This document shows, one piece after another, positions 7,481-15,583 of a stretch of DNA of 45,748 bases. Position numbers and translations under genes: made by a program. Below the pieces are notes generated by a model. The model saw only the letters and a list, made by a program, of their open reading frames with translations. It had not been told where the DNA came from and did not search any database. Where the stretch lies: positions 1 through 45,748 of IMG/VR virus record IMGVR_UViG_3300037493_003728, one strand, 5' to 3'. How positions within the stretch are numbered: position 1 is the first letter of the stretch; every line of letters begins with the position of its first letter. The stretch is from a virus.

Positions 7481-7490
7481 AAACAACAGT

Positions 7491-8153
7491 ATGCGAAACT
7501 TGATAATCATCTTCCTGTCACTGATAACACTGACAGCTTCAGCACAGTCTGACACGACCGACCTAAAAACAACCATCACGAGCAACTTTCCCGATAATAC
7601 TGCGGGATTCATCACTCCGGCAAAGCTTAGGAATGTCGCTTTGGAACTGATGAGGTCGAATGCGAATCTGCTGGAAAATAACAGCTTTACAGGGACTGTT
7701 ACGGCCACGGATTCGATAAAGTCGCTTGATGGCTTCTACACTTGGTCTGGATCGGAATGGGTAGGCATAAGCGGGGTTCCTCAAACTAAGAAGATCTCAA
7801 TATCCTCTGCTGAAGTTTTGACGCTGAACTCCGATTCAATTCAATTCGACATTGACGTTCCGAGTGGATATGCTATTATGCCAATCTCGTGCATCTTTAA
7901 AAGCACGTATGGGGGAACACCCTATGCAACGAATATAAATCTACGGGTACGCTCGGTCGGGGCTGCATCCCAGGTGTTTGGATTTTCCATAAATTATAGT
8001 GCCGACCAGTTTGCTTCTATGGGCATTTCTGGACTTGGAGCGATTCAATACATAGACGGGGCAGACTTTCAGGTCTATGTCAATACAGGAAACCCAACCG
8101 CAGGAAATTCAACCATCGTACTTTACCTCACATATATCTTGATGAAGCTATGA
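7491..8153 (+). CDS. Signal-peptide protein encoded within the baseplate cluster
   Basis: ATG 7491 gives a 220-aa protein with a clear N-terminal signal peptide (MRNLIIIFLSLITLTASAQ, cleavage after ASA expected). The longer in-frame extension upstream overlaps the W gene and is not used. After the signal comes a short motif (FPDNTAGFITPAKLRNVALELMRS), then a beta-rich body with VRSVGAASQVFG and a C-terminal TSTIVLYLTYILMKL-like end. I do not recognise a family. A signal peptide is odd for a virion protein, so it may be exported during infection or belong to the lysis-like genes that follow; it overlaps the next gene by 4 nt. Confidence 0.65.
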   Translation: MRNLIIIFLSLITLTASAQSDTTDLKTTITSNFPDNTAGFITPAKLRNVALELMRSNANLLENNSFTGTVTATDSIKSLDGFYTWSGSEWVGISGVPQTKKISISSAEVLTLNSDSIQFDIDVPSGYAIMPISCIFKSTYGGTPYATNINLRVRSVGAASQVFGFSINYSADQFASMGISGLGAIQYIDGADFQVYVNTGNPTAGNSTIVLYLTYILMKL

Positions 8154-8386
8154 ACAAAATGTCGAAACATACCATACGATTCCTGTTCGCAGCGTTCTGG
8201 TCGCTCGTGACGGCTGGATACATGCTCGGAATCACGTTTTTCGAAGTTCCAAAGGATAATCAAGGGACGGTAAACACTGTACTCGGATTTGTTCTTGGTA
8301 CTGTTGTAGCAACAGTCATGGGGTTTTACTTCGGCTCAAGCCAAGGCAGCGCAGACAAATCAGAACAATTAAATAAAGACCGATAA
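8150..8386 (+). CDS. Small two-TM membrane protein, holin-like
   Basis: A 78-aa protein with two hydrophobic segments at about 9-31 (FLFAAFWSLVTAGYMLGITFF) and 41-65 (VLGFVLGTVVATVMGFYFGSS), and a charged C-terminus (SADKSEQLNKDR). Size and layout fit phage holins, and the FGSS motif after the second segment is common in small phage membrane proteins of that kind. Start overlaps the upstream gene by ATGA. The function is inferred from topology and context only; no endolysin is adjacent, the likely one being at 39174. Confidence 0.55.
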   Translation: MNKMSKHTIRFLFAAFWSLVTAGYMLGITFFEVPKDNQGTVNTVLGFVLGTVVATVMGFYFGSSQGSADKSEQLNKDR

Positions 8387-8389
8387 CGA

Positions 8390-8695
8390 ATGGATCAGAT
8401 ACAAGAGCGCGAGAGCGAGGCGAAAGCTGTGGTCGACATATTGGCGGGGGTAAAAGTATTAGTCCCATTCGCAGTCAGCATATCCATGATAACTGGTGTA
8501 TGGATCAAACTGGAGGGTGACGTGACAACACTGAAGGCCGCACAAGCAAAGCAAGAGGCTAGAGTTGATGCTATCGCAGCACAAGTTACGGCACAGGAGT
8601 TGACACTTACAGAAGTCAAGTCGGATTTAAAGCATATTAAAGATGACACAAAAGAAACATTGGATCTTGTTCGTGAGTGGATGCGTAAGCGTTAG
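8390..8695 (+). CDS. Membrane-anchored coiled-coil protein, i-spanin-like or XhlA-like
   Basis: A 101-aa protein with a charged N-terminus, one transmembrane segment at about 22-42 (VLVPFAVSISMITGVWIKL) and a long heptad-rich helix to the end (LKAAQAKQEARVDAIAAQ). This is the layout of inner-membrane spanins or XhlA-type proteins. The next gene, a short exported protein, starts inside its 3' end by 53 nt, as Rz1 does inside Rz. Family not proven. Confidence 0.5.
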   Translation: MDQIQERESEAKAVVDILAGVKVLVPFAVSISMITGVWIKLEGDVTTLKAAQAKQEARVDAIAAQVTAQELTLTEVKSDLKHIKDDTKETLDLVREWMRKR

Positions 8696-8843
8696 TCTAG
8701 CGCAAGTGGCCCCATCAAAAACAACTGTGAGTGAGTACCGAATGGAGATTAGCGACACCTTGTACCTTGACAGCATACGGTCGCTTCAGGACGAGTTGCA
8801 ATACGAATTGAAAAGAGCTATTAACGAGACACCCTACGAGTAA
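8643..8843 (+). CDS. Small exported protein, possible o-spanin-like lipoprotein
   Basis: A 66-aa product starting in a different frame inside the preceding gene. Positively charged n-region (MTQKKHW), short hydrophobic core, and either a lipobox (VSGC, Cys14) or a signal peptidase I site (SLA before Gln21). The mature part is polar and helical (YRMEISDTLYLDSIRSLQDELQYELKRA). Overlap, size and export signal resemble Rz1-type outer-membrane spanins, but the lipobox is not decisive. It ends 2 nt before the J gene. Confidence 0.5.
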   Translation: MTQKKHWILFVSGCVSVSLAQVAPSKTTVSEYRMEISDTLYLDSIRSLQDELQYELKRAINETPYE

Positions 8844-8845
8844 AA

Positions 8846-9961
8846 ATGCCAACCACCCCACCTATCATAATAGAGCGCACTCCGCAAGAGATAATCGACT
8901 CTCTCATCGCCCGATATGAGGGATACACGGGCAATACACTTCAGCCTTTTCAGGTTGAGAGGTTGATGATACAGACCGTAGCTTACGAACTGTCCCTCAA
9001 ATTAGAGCAAGTTCAAGCCGCTGGCATAAACAACCTCCTATCCTTCTCGACTGCACCGGTATTGGATTACTTGGCCGAGTTACTTGGAGTTACGAGGCTT
9101 GCTTCTTCTTCCGCTATTGTTACAGTGAACTTTGTCGCGACCCTTGGACACCCAGGCACAACAATTCCATCTGGAACCAGAGTATCAAGCGTGGATGGCA
9201 TGGCAGTATTTCAAACGCTAGGAGACGTGATAATCTCTGCCGGCATAATAAACACGCCCATTGTATGCGAGTCCGTAACAGCGGGGTCTAACTTCAATAA
9301 TTACCAGACAGGAACGATAACCAACATACTCGACCCTGTTCCGTACATCAGTTCCGCGTCTAATACTGATGTGAGCGCTGGGGGAGCATCGCAGGAAACG
9401 GATGACGCGCTCCGAGAAAGAGCAAGACTCGCTCCAGCAGCATTCGGAACAGCGGGGGCAAACGATGCCTATGTTTTCTGGGCATTATCAGCAAATCCCG
9501 CCATTATTGACGTTCACGTTCCTATTATTCCTGCACAGCCTGGAACAGTGGTCGTTTACCCACTACTGGAAGACGGGTCAGTAACACCACAAGTCATACT
9601 TGATCAGGTAGAAGAGGTTTTGACCGCGCGGTACGTGAGGCCGATGTGCGATACGGTCAATGTTGTAGCGCCAACTCAGATCACATACTCACTTATTGTC
9701 AATTTGGTCATATACGAAGACGCTGACCCACAAACTGTTCAACAGACGGTTCAAGACAATCTTACCGCATTCGTTCTGTCGCTGAGGCAAGAGTTGGGTA
9801 GAGACGTGATGAGCGATCATATCATAGCTATATGTGCGCCAATCGGGTCTGGAGTGTATGACGTTGATCTTGGCGCGTTCACAGACATTGTAATAGCTGA
9901 AAACGAGTACGCTTTTTGCACTAGCGTTGGCGCAATTGTAACAGGAACCAACGCGGGATAA
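8846..9961 (+). CDS. Baseplate protein J-like
   Basis: A 371-aa protein of the P2 J / Mu gp47 family: the N-terminal helical part (ERTPQEIIDSLIARYEGYTG) and the conserved LDYLAELLGVTRL and GGASQETDDALRERARLAPAAFGTAGANDAYVFWALSANPAIIDV. C-terminal domain with the alternating strand pattern seen in baseplate wedge proteins. J forms baseplate wedges around the hub. Its stop overlaps the next start by one base (TAATG), so I follows by coupled translation. Confidence 0.93.
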   Translation: MPTTPPIIIERTPQEIIDSLIARYEGYTGNTLQPFQVERLMIQTVAYELSLKLEQVQAAGINNLLSFSTAPVLDYLAELLGVTRLASSSAIVTVNFVATLGHPGTTIPSGTRVSSVDGMAVFQTLGDVIISAGIINTPIVCESVTAGSNFNNYQTGTITNILDPVPYISSASNTDVSAGGASQETDDALRERARLAPAAFGTAGANDAYVFWALSANPAIIDVHVPIIPAQPGTVVVYPLLEDGSVTPQVILDQVEEVLTARYVRPMCDTVNVVAPTQITYSLIVNLVIYEDADPQTVQQTVQDNLTAFVLSLRQELGRDVMSDHIIAICAPIGSGVYDVDLGAFTDIVIAENEYAFCTSVGAIVTGTNAG

Positions 9962-10584
9962 TGAACTACCCCGCTCCCATACAACATAACGAACACCTTC
10001 TTGCATTGTCGAGGTCGTTCACTGACGAGTTCGATACCATGCCAATAGAAGACGTCATGACATTCATGTTCGGGCTACTTCAGGCCACCGCGCTATCCAC
10101 AATGGCAACGGATCTTGGAGTGAACGGAGTGGGCGGATTCGCTCAGGCTGCAACAGAACAGGCGCGTAGAGACATTCTTTTCAATGCGATCAAGACGAGG
10201 AAGCGCATTGGTACGCTCGGAGCTTTGCAGGACGCGGTAATGACGCTTGGTTATTCAGAGCCGGTCGTCATAGAAGGGGCGACAGATGCTCCAGTGCTTT
10301 ACAATGGAGGCAATAACTATAATGGACTTATCGATTATCAGGGAGGTAATGGCGGATGGGCCACCTTTGCTGTCGTACTGCCAGAGTCAGAACTTGTCGG
10401 GCTGACCGTTACTGAGGTCGATCAACTCGTTCAGTACATCAATCACTGGAAAAGAGCATGCACCAAACTGATCGGGATAGGTTACTTTGATAGCGCAGAC
10501 CCAGAGTATGATGGACTGTTCAATTATGACGGCACACTTAACTACGATGCCATTCCGACCCAAACCATTATCTTTGTGACTTAA
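9961..10584 (+). CDS. Tail protein I-like
   Basis: A 207-aa protein downstream of J as in P2. N-terminal helices (LLALSRSFTDEFDTMPI) and the ATEQARRDILFNAIKTRKRIGTLGALQDAVMTLGYSEPVVIEG segment fit the P2 gpI family, which links wedges to tail fibres. Repeated YNGGNNYNGLIDYQGG and YDGLFNYDGTLNYDA motifs near the end look like short beta-turn repeats. Confidence 0.85.
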   Translation: MNYPAPIQHNEHLLALSRSFTDEFDTMPIEDVMTFMFGLLQATALSTMATDLGVNGVGGFAQAATEQARRDILFNAIKTRKRIGTLGALQDAVMTLGYSEPVVIEGATDAPVLYNGGNNYNGLIDYQGGNGGWATFAVVLPESELVGLTVTEVDQLVQYINHWKRACTKLIGIGYFDSADPEYDGLFNYDGTLNYDAIPTQTIIFVT

Positions 10585-10598
10585 ATACCTGAACAGAA

Positions 10599-11228
10599 AT
10601 GGCAAACCTAACTCCAGCAGATACTTTTGATGACGTTTACAAACTCGAAACCTCCGACCCTGTAAAAGCCGGAACAGTAGCTGGAGCACTTACCGCGCCA
10701 ACTGACGGTCAGACGAACGCACCGATTCAGTCGCTGACGAACAGGACATACTATCTGTACCTGAGAATGTTACCAATTGGAACAGTCCTTCCGTATGTTG
10801 GAACGACCGCTCCTACCGGATTTCTGGTCTGCAATGGGGCCAGTATTAGCAGAACTACTTACGCAGCACTGTTCGCTGTCTGCTCCACTCGATTCGGAGC
10901 GGTAAATGGGTCAAACTTCAATATTCCAGACATGCGCGGCATGTTCATGCGCGGATGGGACAATGGCGCTGGAGTGGATCCCGATGCCGCGTCTCGGTCT
11001 GCACACTCATTCGGTGGAGCGACAGCAGATAGTATAGGCACTGAACAGGCAGACGCCTTTGAGTCGCACGTCCATGAGGTTATTCCAGTCACCGGTGTTG
11101 GAGCTGTTCAATCAGCTTTAGAAGATAATAATGGGGCAGGAACCCCGTTCGATACTGAAGCTACTGGCGGCAGCGAAACCCGACCGATCAACTTAGCGTT
11201 CAACTTCATCATCAAAGCTCTTGTGTAA
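10599..11228 (+). CDS. Tail collar-domain fibre protein
   Basis: A 209-aa protein with a phage tail collar domain at about residues 55-130: IGTVLPYVGTTAPTGFLVCNGASISRTTYAALF, then FNIPDMRGMFMRGWDNG. The C-terminus (ETRPINLAFNFIIKA) is the usual end of this family. The N-terminal 50 residues are a short attachment region. This corresponds to the receptor-binding fibre position (P2 H) but is very short for a fibre, so the receptor-binding part may instead be the beta-helical protein at 27753. Confidence 0.88.
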   Translation: MANLTPADTFDDVYKLETSDPVKAGTVAGALTAPTDGQTNAPIQSLTNRTYYLYLRMLPIGTVLPYVGTTAPTGFLVCNGASISRTTYAALFAVCSTRFGAVNGSNFNIPDMRGMFMRGWDNGAGVDPDAASRSAHSFGGATADSIGTEQADAFESHVHEVIPVTGVGAVQSALEDNNGAGTPFDTEATGGSETRPINLAFNFIIKALV

Positions 11229-11230
11229 CC

Positions 11231-11455
11231 ATGAAAACAATTCACGATAATCGCCAACCGAAGATTGCATGGTCGTTCAGTCTAAAGACAGGAACGCTTA
11301 CGGGAGAGTCCCAAGTTTATCCAGACCCGAATGACGCTTCGAACTACCTCATCCCAAGAGGAGTGACCACGACTGAGCCTCCAAAGGAAAAATCAGGTTA
11401 CGTGAACATCTGGAACGGGGAAAAGTGGGTCGCTACTAAGACCCCAGCAATTTAA
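11231..11455 (+). CDS. Small tail-fibre-associated protein
   Basis: A 74-aa protein directly after the collar gene. It has VYPDPNDASNYLIPRGVTTTEPPKEKSGYVNIWNGEKW, the pattern of the N-terminal part of tail fibre assembly proteins (PDP, IP, T..PP, G....W....W). The long C-terminal chaperone region of P2 G is absent. Its last 20 bases overlap the 3' end of the convergent D gene. Confidence 0.6.
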   Translation: MKTIHDNRQPKIAWSFSLKTGTLTGESQVYPDPNDASNYLIPRGVTTTEPPKEKSGYVNIWNGEKWVATKTPAI

Positions 11456-12578
11456 CATCAGCGCGAGTGGTGTAGCCACCCGACCGTGTTATCTGGTGAT
11501 ATGACTTCTCAACGAAGTACCGACCACTAAGCCATCCTAGTCCACTCACATTGAAAGCGGTTCCAGCAACAATCTTTGGTGTCCCCTCCATGTTTATCGA
11601 CCCCTCAACCTGACGGGAGATCGACTTGTAGAGCCTCGCAGACGCGACCGCCTCGGCCTGTTGACCATTCTCAACCTCATCGAACACGGTAAGTCTTCGT
11701 ATAGCCCTGGCAAGCACATCTTTCGTGATAGCGTCTATCATGTACTGTGCGTAGCTCTTATTGTTGTCGAGCCTGAATATGAAAGCCTCTCCAGTGATCG
11801 GGTTCTGATACTTCACGTCCACTCCGGCCACAACTTTTTCAGCACAGTCTTTCAGGTCGTAATCTTTCATTTGAACAGCGGCCTCGGAGCGTGCTTCTAT
11901 GTCTGCTTGAATATCTGTTATCTCGTAATGGGCCACGTCAATCTTAGCCGGCACAGACTCCACGTCATAGATAAGGAAGAAGTACATGTGCTCACCCCTT
12001 ACCGAGAAGGATATTCCGAACTTATTTCCAATCCTATTTAAGAACTGAAGGTCAGTCTCCCTATGCTGAACAGCACGGAGCAGCTTCAGGTCAAGTATCT
12101 TATTTGCGGCCATTGACTGCCCGATTGTCTGAACAAACTCCGCCTGGATTATTGGAAAATATGACACAAGTGTCAGTTCATTCTCCTCCGCAATAGCTTT
12201 CGCTATCTGCCTGAGCGTCTGATTTTCAAACGGCCTTGACTTTATTTCCCTGAGCGAATTGTTCACGCCTATTGCTAAGGCGCTTATCTCCACCGTGTCG
12301 GGCTGGCCTTTATAGTGAACCTCATCTATTTCGAACGAGCCGCAATCGAGAAGACTATCTTCGGAATACCCCATCTGAACTGAAATGCGATCCCCGTTAT
12401 TCGAGCGCCATTCAGACTTCCACTTTCCATGAAAGTCGTGAAGAACGATTCTAACCTCGTCTGACTCTCCCTCAACAGCATCTGAATAAGCGATACTGAT
12501 CACGCTTTCGGTCAGGTCGTTCGTAATGTCAACACCTTCATAAACGACTTTGAAATACGGTGATTTTACAGTAGCCAT
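11436..12578 (-). CDS. Baseplate hub / tail protein D-like (late control gene D)
   Basis: ATG at 12578 gives a 380-aa protein; an upstream in-frame extension would run through the X gene and is not used. Motifs of the P2 D / T4 gp27-like hub: N-terminal FKVVYEGVDITNDLTESVISIAYSDAVEGESDEVRIVL, middle IAKAIAEENELTLV, then QHRETDLQFLNRIGNKFGISFSV. Late control D proteins form the hub that carries the spike. It is the last of four minus-strand genes (GT, U, X, D). Its stop overlaps the convergent plus-strand gene by 20 bp. Confidence 0.9.
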   Translation of the reverse strand: MATVKSPYFKVVYEGVDITNDLTESVISIAYSDAVEGESDEVRIVLHDFHGKWKSEWRSNNGDRISVQMGYSEDSLLDCGSFEIDEVHYKGQPDTVEISALAIGVNNSLREIKSRPFENQTLRQIAKAIAEENELTLVSYFPIIQAEFVQTIGQSMAANKILDLKLLRAVQHRETDLQFLNRIGNKFGISFSVRGEHMYFFLIYDVESVPAKIDVAHYEITDIQADIEARSEAAVQMKDYDLKDCAEKVVAGVDVKYQNPITGEAFIFRLDNNKSYAQYMIDAITKDVLARAIRRLTVFDEVENGQQAEAVASARLYKSISRQVEGSINMEGTPKIVAGTAFNVSGLGWLSGRYFVEKSYHQITRSGGYTTRADVKLLGS

Positions 12579-12579
12579 C

Positions 12580-12810
12580 TTAGCTTGCGGTCTGAGGTCG
12601 TTTCCAAGGTGGAAGGTCGTTGAAATCCAGCAGGGGCTGAGGATCGAAAATAGGAATGTAAAGAGTAATGCCTTCATCTAATTGGGGTCTGATCGGAACA
12701 AGTGGATTAGCCTCGATTATCGGGGTTACATTAAGGGAATCGCCCAAGTAAACGTAGGCCAAGTAGTCCCACCTGTCCCCTGATTTTGTAATGTGAACGG
12801 TATATGTCAT
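12580..12810 (-). CDS. Tail protein X-like (LysM-type)
   Basis: A 76-aa protein with the P2 X pattern: GDRWDYLAYVYLGDSLNVTPIIEANP, then a Pro-rich end. X-type proteins carry a LysM-like fold and act at the baseplate hub. It starts with an ATGA overlap on U and ends one base before the D start codon. Confidence 0.88.
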   Translation of the reverse strand: MTYTVHITKSGDRWDYLAYVYLGDSLNVTPIIEANPLVPIRPQLDEGITLYIPIFDPQPLLDFNDLPPWKRPQTAS

Positions 12811-13676
12811 CGTCTTGATCCAGTTAATCCCGCCAATGGCTGAGAAGTGTTCGACATGACCGAAACAGATGACGTCATCTGCCCCATGTCTCCCGTGATC
12901 GATTCCAGCGCGGTCAGTGGGTTAGAGAAGTCTGCATTGGCAATTGAATCTGCTGCGGTTTGTAGATCGACCGCCATTTGATACATGTTGGCAGCATACG
13001 AAACCGCCTGTTGAGCCGTAGCAACTGCGGCCTGAGCCTTATCAACCGCTTGCGAGATCTTCTCTTTAGCGGCCAGTAGTTTTTCTCTAGCGATAGCCAT
13101 TTTCGATTCGGCTTTATCTGGGTCTTCTGGACAGGTAGAGTATATCTCGTTCGCTGATAGCGCCTCCGACCTTGCCTCTACGACATCGAGCGCTGCGGAA
13201 ACCTCCATTGTCGGGGCTGGCCGTCTTACTGGAATAGCATATATCGGAGGGTTGTTCCTACTGTTCGCTATTGCACCCTTGACCGAATCGAGTTTTGGGT
13301 TTGACCCCGAAAGTTCGATCAACGTATGCTCAAGGACGACCCAAACATAGTTGCCTTGTCGGTCAAGTTGCTTGGTCTTTTCGGTGGTCTTCTGTATCAC
13401 AAAAGTACCTTTAACATTCCCTGAGCCCGTAATGTACTTTAAATGAGTCGCTGAGTTCCGGTAGTTCCTGAACTTGGTGATAGCCGCCTCGATGTCCACG
13501 AATGAGTTGTGGAGGGTTATCGACATCTTGATAACGCCAAGGTCAACACCTGTGAACTGTTGTAATGGACGAAGATTTATCCTGTTCAATTGAGGCAAGG
13601 ACACAGAATCGGTACGATCCTCTTCGTCAGGAGCGTAAAGCCGTTCAAATATGATGTCTCCGAGTTGTCCGTACAT
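12807..13676 (-). CDS. Tail protein U-like with C-terminal extension
   Basis: A 289-aa protein. The first 130 residues fit P2 gpU (MYGQLGDIIFERL, then PLQQFTGVDLGVIKMSITLH, YVWVVLEHTLIELSG). gpU-type proteins are about 150-160 aa, so about 130 extra residues follow. They are largely helical and Ala-rich (KEKISQAVDKAQAAVATAQQ) and probably form a coiled coil. The order U-X-D on the minus strand is compact and opposite to the rest of the tail genes. Start ATG 13676 lies 11 nt from the end of the glycosyltransferase gene. Confidence 0.8.
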   Translation of the reverse strand: MYGQLGDIIFERLYAPDEEDRTDSVSLPQLNRINLRPLQQFTGVDLGVIKMSITLHNSFVDIEAAITKFRNYRNSATHLKYITGSGNVKGTFVIQKTTEKTKQLDRQGNYVWVVLEHTLIELSGSNPKLDSVKGAIANSRNNPPIYAIPVRRPAPTMEVSAALDVVEARSEALSANEIYSTCPEDPDKAESKMAIAREKLLAAKEKISQAVDKAQAAVATAQQAVSYAANMYQMAVDLQTAADSIANADFSNPLTALESITGDMGQMTSSVSVMSNTSQPLAGLTGSRR

Positions 13677-13687
13677 GGGTGGTAAAG

Positions 13688-14242
13688 TTACCGCAAAATC
13701 GGATACCTTTCAAACATCGCAGAGTAGTCAACCTCGGTTCGGGAATGCTCCGACCATCCCGCGCGGGTGACGGCCACCATTGGTTGACATACGGCCACCT
13801 TGTAAGTATCGGCCAGCCAATTATCGATATGGCAGTTCTTGGGACAATGATCGAACGTGACGGATGGATTCAATACTGCATAGAAGAACATGCCGCTCAA
13901 TTGCGATACGGGCGCAAGTACACCTTTAAAATGACTTGCGCCACCCAAAAGAATGTCGCTACCTTCATTCTTTGCCAAATTCAATTCGAAAAGAAAATGA
14001 TCAATACTCTCCATACTCGTCAACTCCACGTCATCCTCCACAATGATGCTCAACCCTTCCAGTGTCCTCGATAATGCCAGCGCGTTCGAGTGCGCCTGAC
14101 GTATCCCGTAACGCACGGGCGAATCATAGACAGCAGGGACGGTATAGAAATTGAATGGTCGGCCAGCTTTCTCAGTGAATTCTGAAAGAGCATCGCCAGC
14201 CCCGCGCTTTCCTGTTATGCAGATGACGTTCAGTCCATTCAT
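13688..14242 (-). CDS. Glycosyltransferase family 25-like
   Basis: A 184-aa protein. N-terminal strand (LNVICITGKRGAGD), then LSIIVEDDVEL, the EDD/VEDDV signature of GT25 lipooligosaccharide-type transferases, and LGGASHFKG. It heads the minus-strand operon GT-U-X-D. The start ATG follows a TACATTTA box by 4 nt, so the transcript is probably leaderless. Role inferred: transfer of a sugar to host surface glycan or to a virion protein. Confidence 0.6.
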   Translation of the reverse strand: MNGLNVICITGKRGAGDALSEFTEKAGRPFNFYTVPAVYDSPVRYGIRQAHSNALALSRTLEGLSIIVEDDVELTSMESIDHFLFELNLAKNEGSDILLGGASHFKGVLAPVSQLSGMFFYAVLNPSVTFDHCPKNCHIDNWLADTYKVAVCQPMVAVTRAGWSEHSRTEVDYSAMFERYPILR

Positions 14243-14246
14243 GGGA

Positions 14247-14254
14247 TAAATGTA
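14247..14254 (-). promoter_or_regulatory. Minus-strand -7 box before the GT-U-X-D operon
   Basis: Read on the minus strand, TACATTTA ends 4 nt before the ATG at 14242. It is in a TTTTTCTACATTTA context almost the same as that at 4318-4331. No clear TTG lies at the -33 position. Confidence 0.45.
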
Positions 14255-14274
14255 GAAAAACTTTCAAGTAGTAG

Positions 14275-14303
14275 TTGCGCGTTAAAAAAGTTTCATAGAT
14301 TTG
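14275..14303 (+). promoter_or_regulatory. Promoter for the 14.3-16.8 kb operon
   Basis: TTG at 14275-14277, 18 nt, TAGATTTG at 14296-14303: a full Bacteroidota promoter. The spacer contains AAAAAAGTTTC. It is divergent from the minus-strand box at 14247. Confidence 0.7.
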
Positions 14304-14327
14304 TCGAAACAATTTTAAAAGACGAGT

Positions 14328-14741
14328 ATGGAATGGATTAAAAACCAATTGCCATGGGGCCTCTCTTCTGAGAGGGATATGTATTTAGACAAGGATTTTG
14401 TAAAATACAATGGTGGCGTGTTTTTGAAAAAACACATCGAATCAGAGGTGATACCAACGAGCAGAGAGTTTATTATTGACATGTGGAATAGTTGCGCAAG
14501 GAAATTAGATGCGCGTCACTCGAACTCTGTTTTCTTTGTGAACGAGGCTGGTTTTATTCTTTTTGAAAGAGTATTATCTGAAAACATGTTGTATGTAAGT
14601 CGAGTAGCTGTATTTGACACTCTAATGAATATGACTTACGGAAAATGTTCATTTGAACAGAAATACCACTCGGTCTGCCACGAGATAAAAGAGGCCATGC
14701 GAAAAACGGAATGCAAATCATTATTCATATCGCTTAAATAG
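14328..14741 (+). CDS. Hypothetical protein
   Basis: A 137-aa protein I do not recognise. It has no signal peptide or membrane segment; it is rich in aromatic and charged residues (HSNSVFFVNEAGFILFERVL). It is more AT-rich than the neighbouring glycosyltransferase genes. First gene after the promoter at 14275; the glycosyltransferase at 14746 follows 4 nt downstream. Confidence 0.6.
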   Translation: MEWIKNQLPWGLSSERDMYLDKDFVKYNGGVFLKKHIESEVIPTSREFIIDMWNSCARKLDARHSNSVFFVNEAGFILFERVLSENMLYVSRVAVFDTLMNMTYGKCSFEQKYHSVCHEIKEAMRKTECKSLFISLK

Positions 14742-14745
14742 AACC

Positions 14746-15423
14746 ATGAACCAATCAGTAACCGTCATCTGCACCAGTTTCAACCGTCCCGACCTATTGG
14801 AACGGACATTGACCAGCTTTTTCAAGTTCAACACCCATAAGCACATTGACGCGATCATTGTCCTTGATGATTCAGGCACGGTGGGTTGCAACGATCACCT
14901 GAAAGCAAAATTCCCGACCGTTCAATTTCAATACAACTACGAGCGAATAGGGCAGATCAAATCTATTGATAAGCTCTACGCCCAGATTCAGACTCCCTAC
15001 GTATTCCATTTGGAGGAAGATTGGGAGTTCTACAAAGGCGGGTTCATCGAGGACAGCTTTGAGGTGCTGGACTGTCAACCATCGATCCATTGCGTTTGGA
15101 TCAGGTCGGAAAAAGACACGAATGGACACCCCTTTGATGCTTGGATAGCTCAGGCTGAGGGAAGCAATGTTGGGTGGTCTAAGGTCAAGACGAACCACCT
15201 CGGATCGTGGCATGGGTTCACATTCAATCCTTGTCTGAGAAGGGTGGCCGATTACTTTACGCACGGCCCCTATTCCAGACTGGCTGTATTCAATCCCAAG
15301 AAGCCATGGGAGTCAGAAATGAAGGTCGGGAAGTACTTTTACGAGAAGGGGTATCACGCAGCGATCATTCGAGGTGACGGGTACGTAAGACACATTGGAG
15401 ATGGCAGGGGTATCAGGGCGTGA
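14746..15423 (+). CDS. Glycosyltransferase family 2-like
   Basis: A 225-aa protein with the GT-A opening VTVICTSFNRPDLLERTLTSFFK, the nucleotide-binding IIVLDDSG, then YVFHLEEDWEFY, which stands where the DxD-type motif is expected. GT2 enzymes transfer a sugar from a nucleotide sugar. It lies in a run of sugar and methyl transferases between tail and terminase genes, so it may modify a virion protein or host glycan. The 3' end overlaps the next short gene by 29 nt. Confidence 0.8.
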   Translation: MNQSVTVICTSFNRPDLLERTLTSFFKFNTHKHIDAIIVLDDSGTVGCNDHLKAKFPTVQFQYNYERIGQIKSIDKLYAQIQTPYVFHLEEDWEFYKGGFIEDSFEVLDCQPSIHCVWIRSEKDTNGHPFDAWIAQAEGSNVGWSKVKTNHLGSWHGFTFNPCLRRVADYFTHGPYSRLAVFNPKKPWESEMKVGKYFYEKGYHAAIIRGDGYVRHIGDGRGIRA

Positions 15424-15583
15424 CTTCACCGAACTCGGATTTAAGCTAGAGGGTGAGCACTACGTTCGAGGCTCGGTGGTAGTTTGGATCTGCGAGGACG
15501 AGGATATGTCGGATCAGTACTTTTACGGTGACGAGAAAATTAGAACGAGGGAACAATTAAACGCGATAATCAACCAAAAATGA
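15395..15583 (+). CDS. Small hypothetical protein
   Basis: A 62-aa acidic protein (MEMAGVSGRDFTELGFKLEG) with a VVVWICEDEDMSDQYFY middle. It overlaps the glycosyltransferase before it by 29 nt and the methyltransferase after it by 4 nt (ATGA), which supports expression. An alternative ATG lies at 15401. No family recognised. Confidence 0.55.
   Translation: MEMAGVSGRDFTELGFKLEGEHYVRGSVVVWICEDEDMSDQYFYGDEKIRTREQLNAIINQK

Noticed and set aside
7269-7490. Long in-frame N-terminus for the protein at 7491
   Set aside because: It overlaps the W gene in another frame; the ATG at 7491 starts a proper signal peptide.
12579-12677. Upstream start for D at 12677
   Set aside because: It would read through the X coding region; the ATG at 12578 begins one base after the X stop and fits the family.
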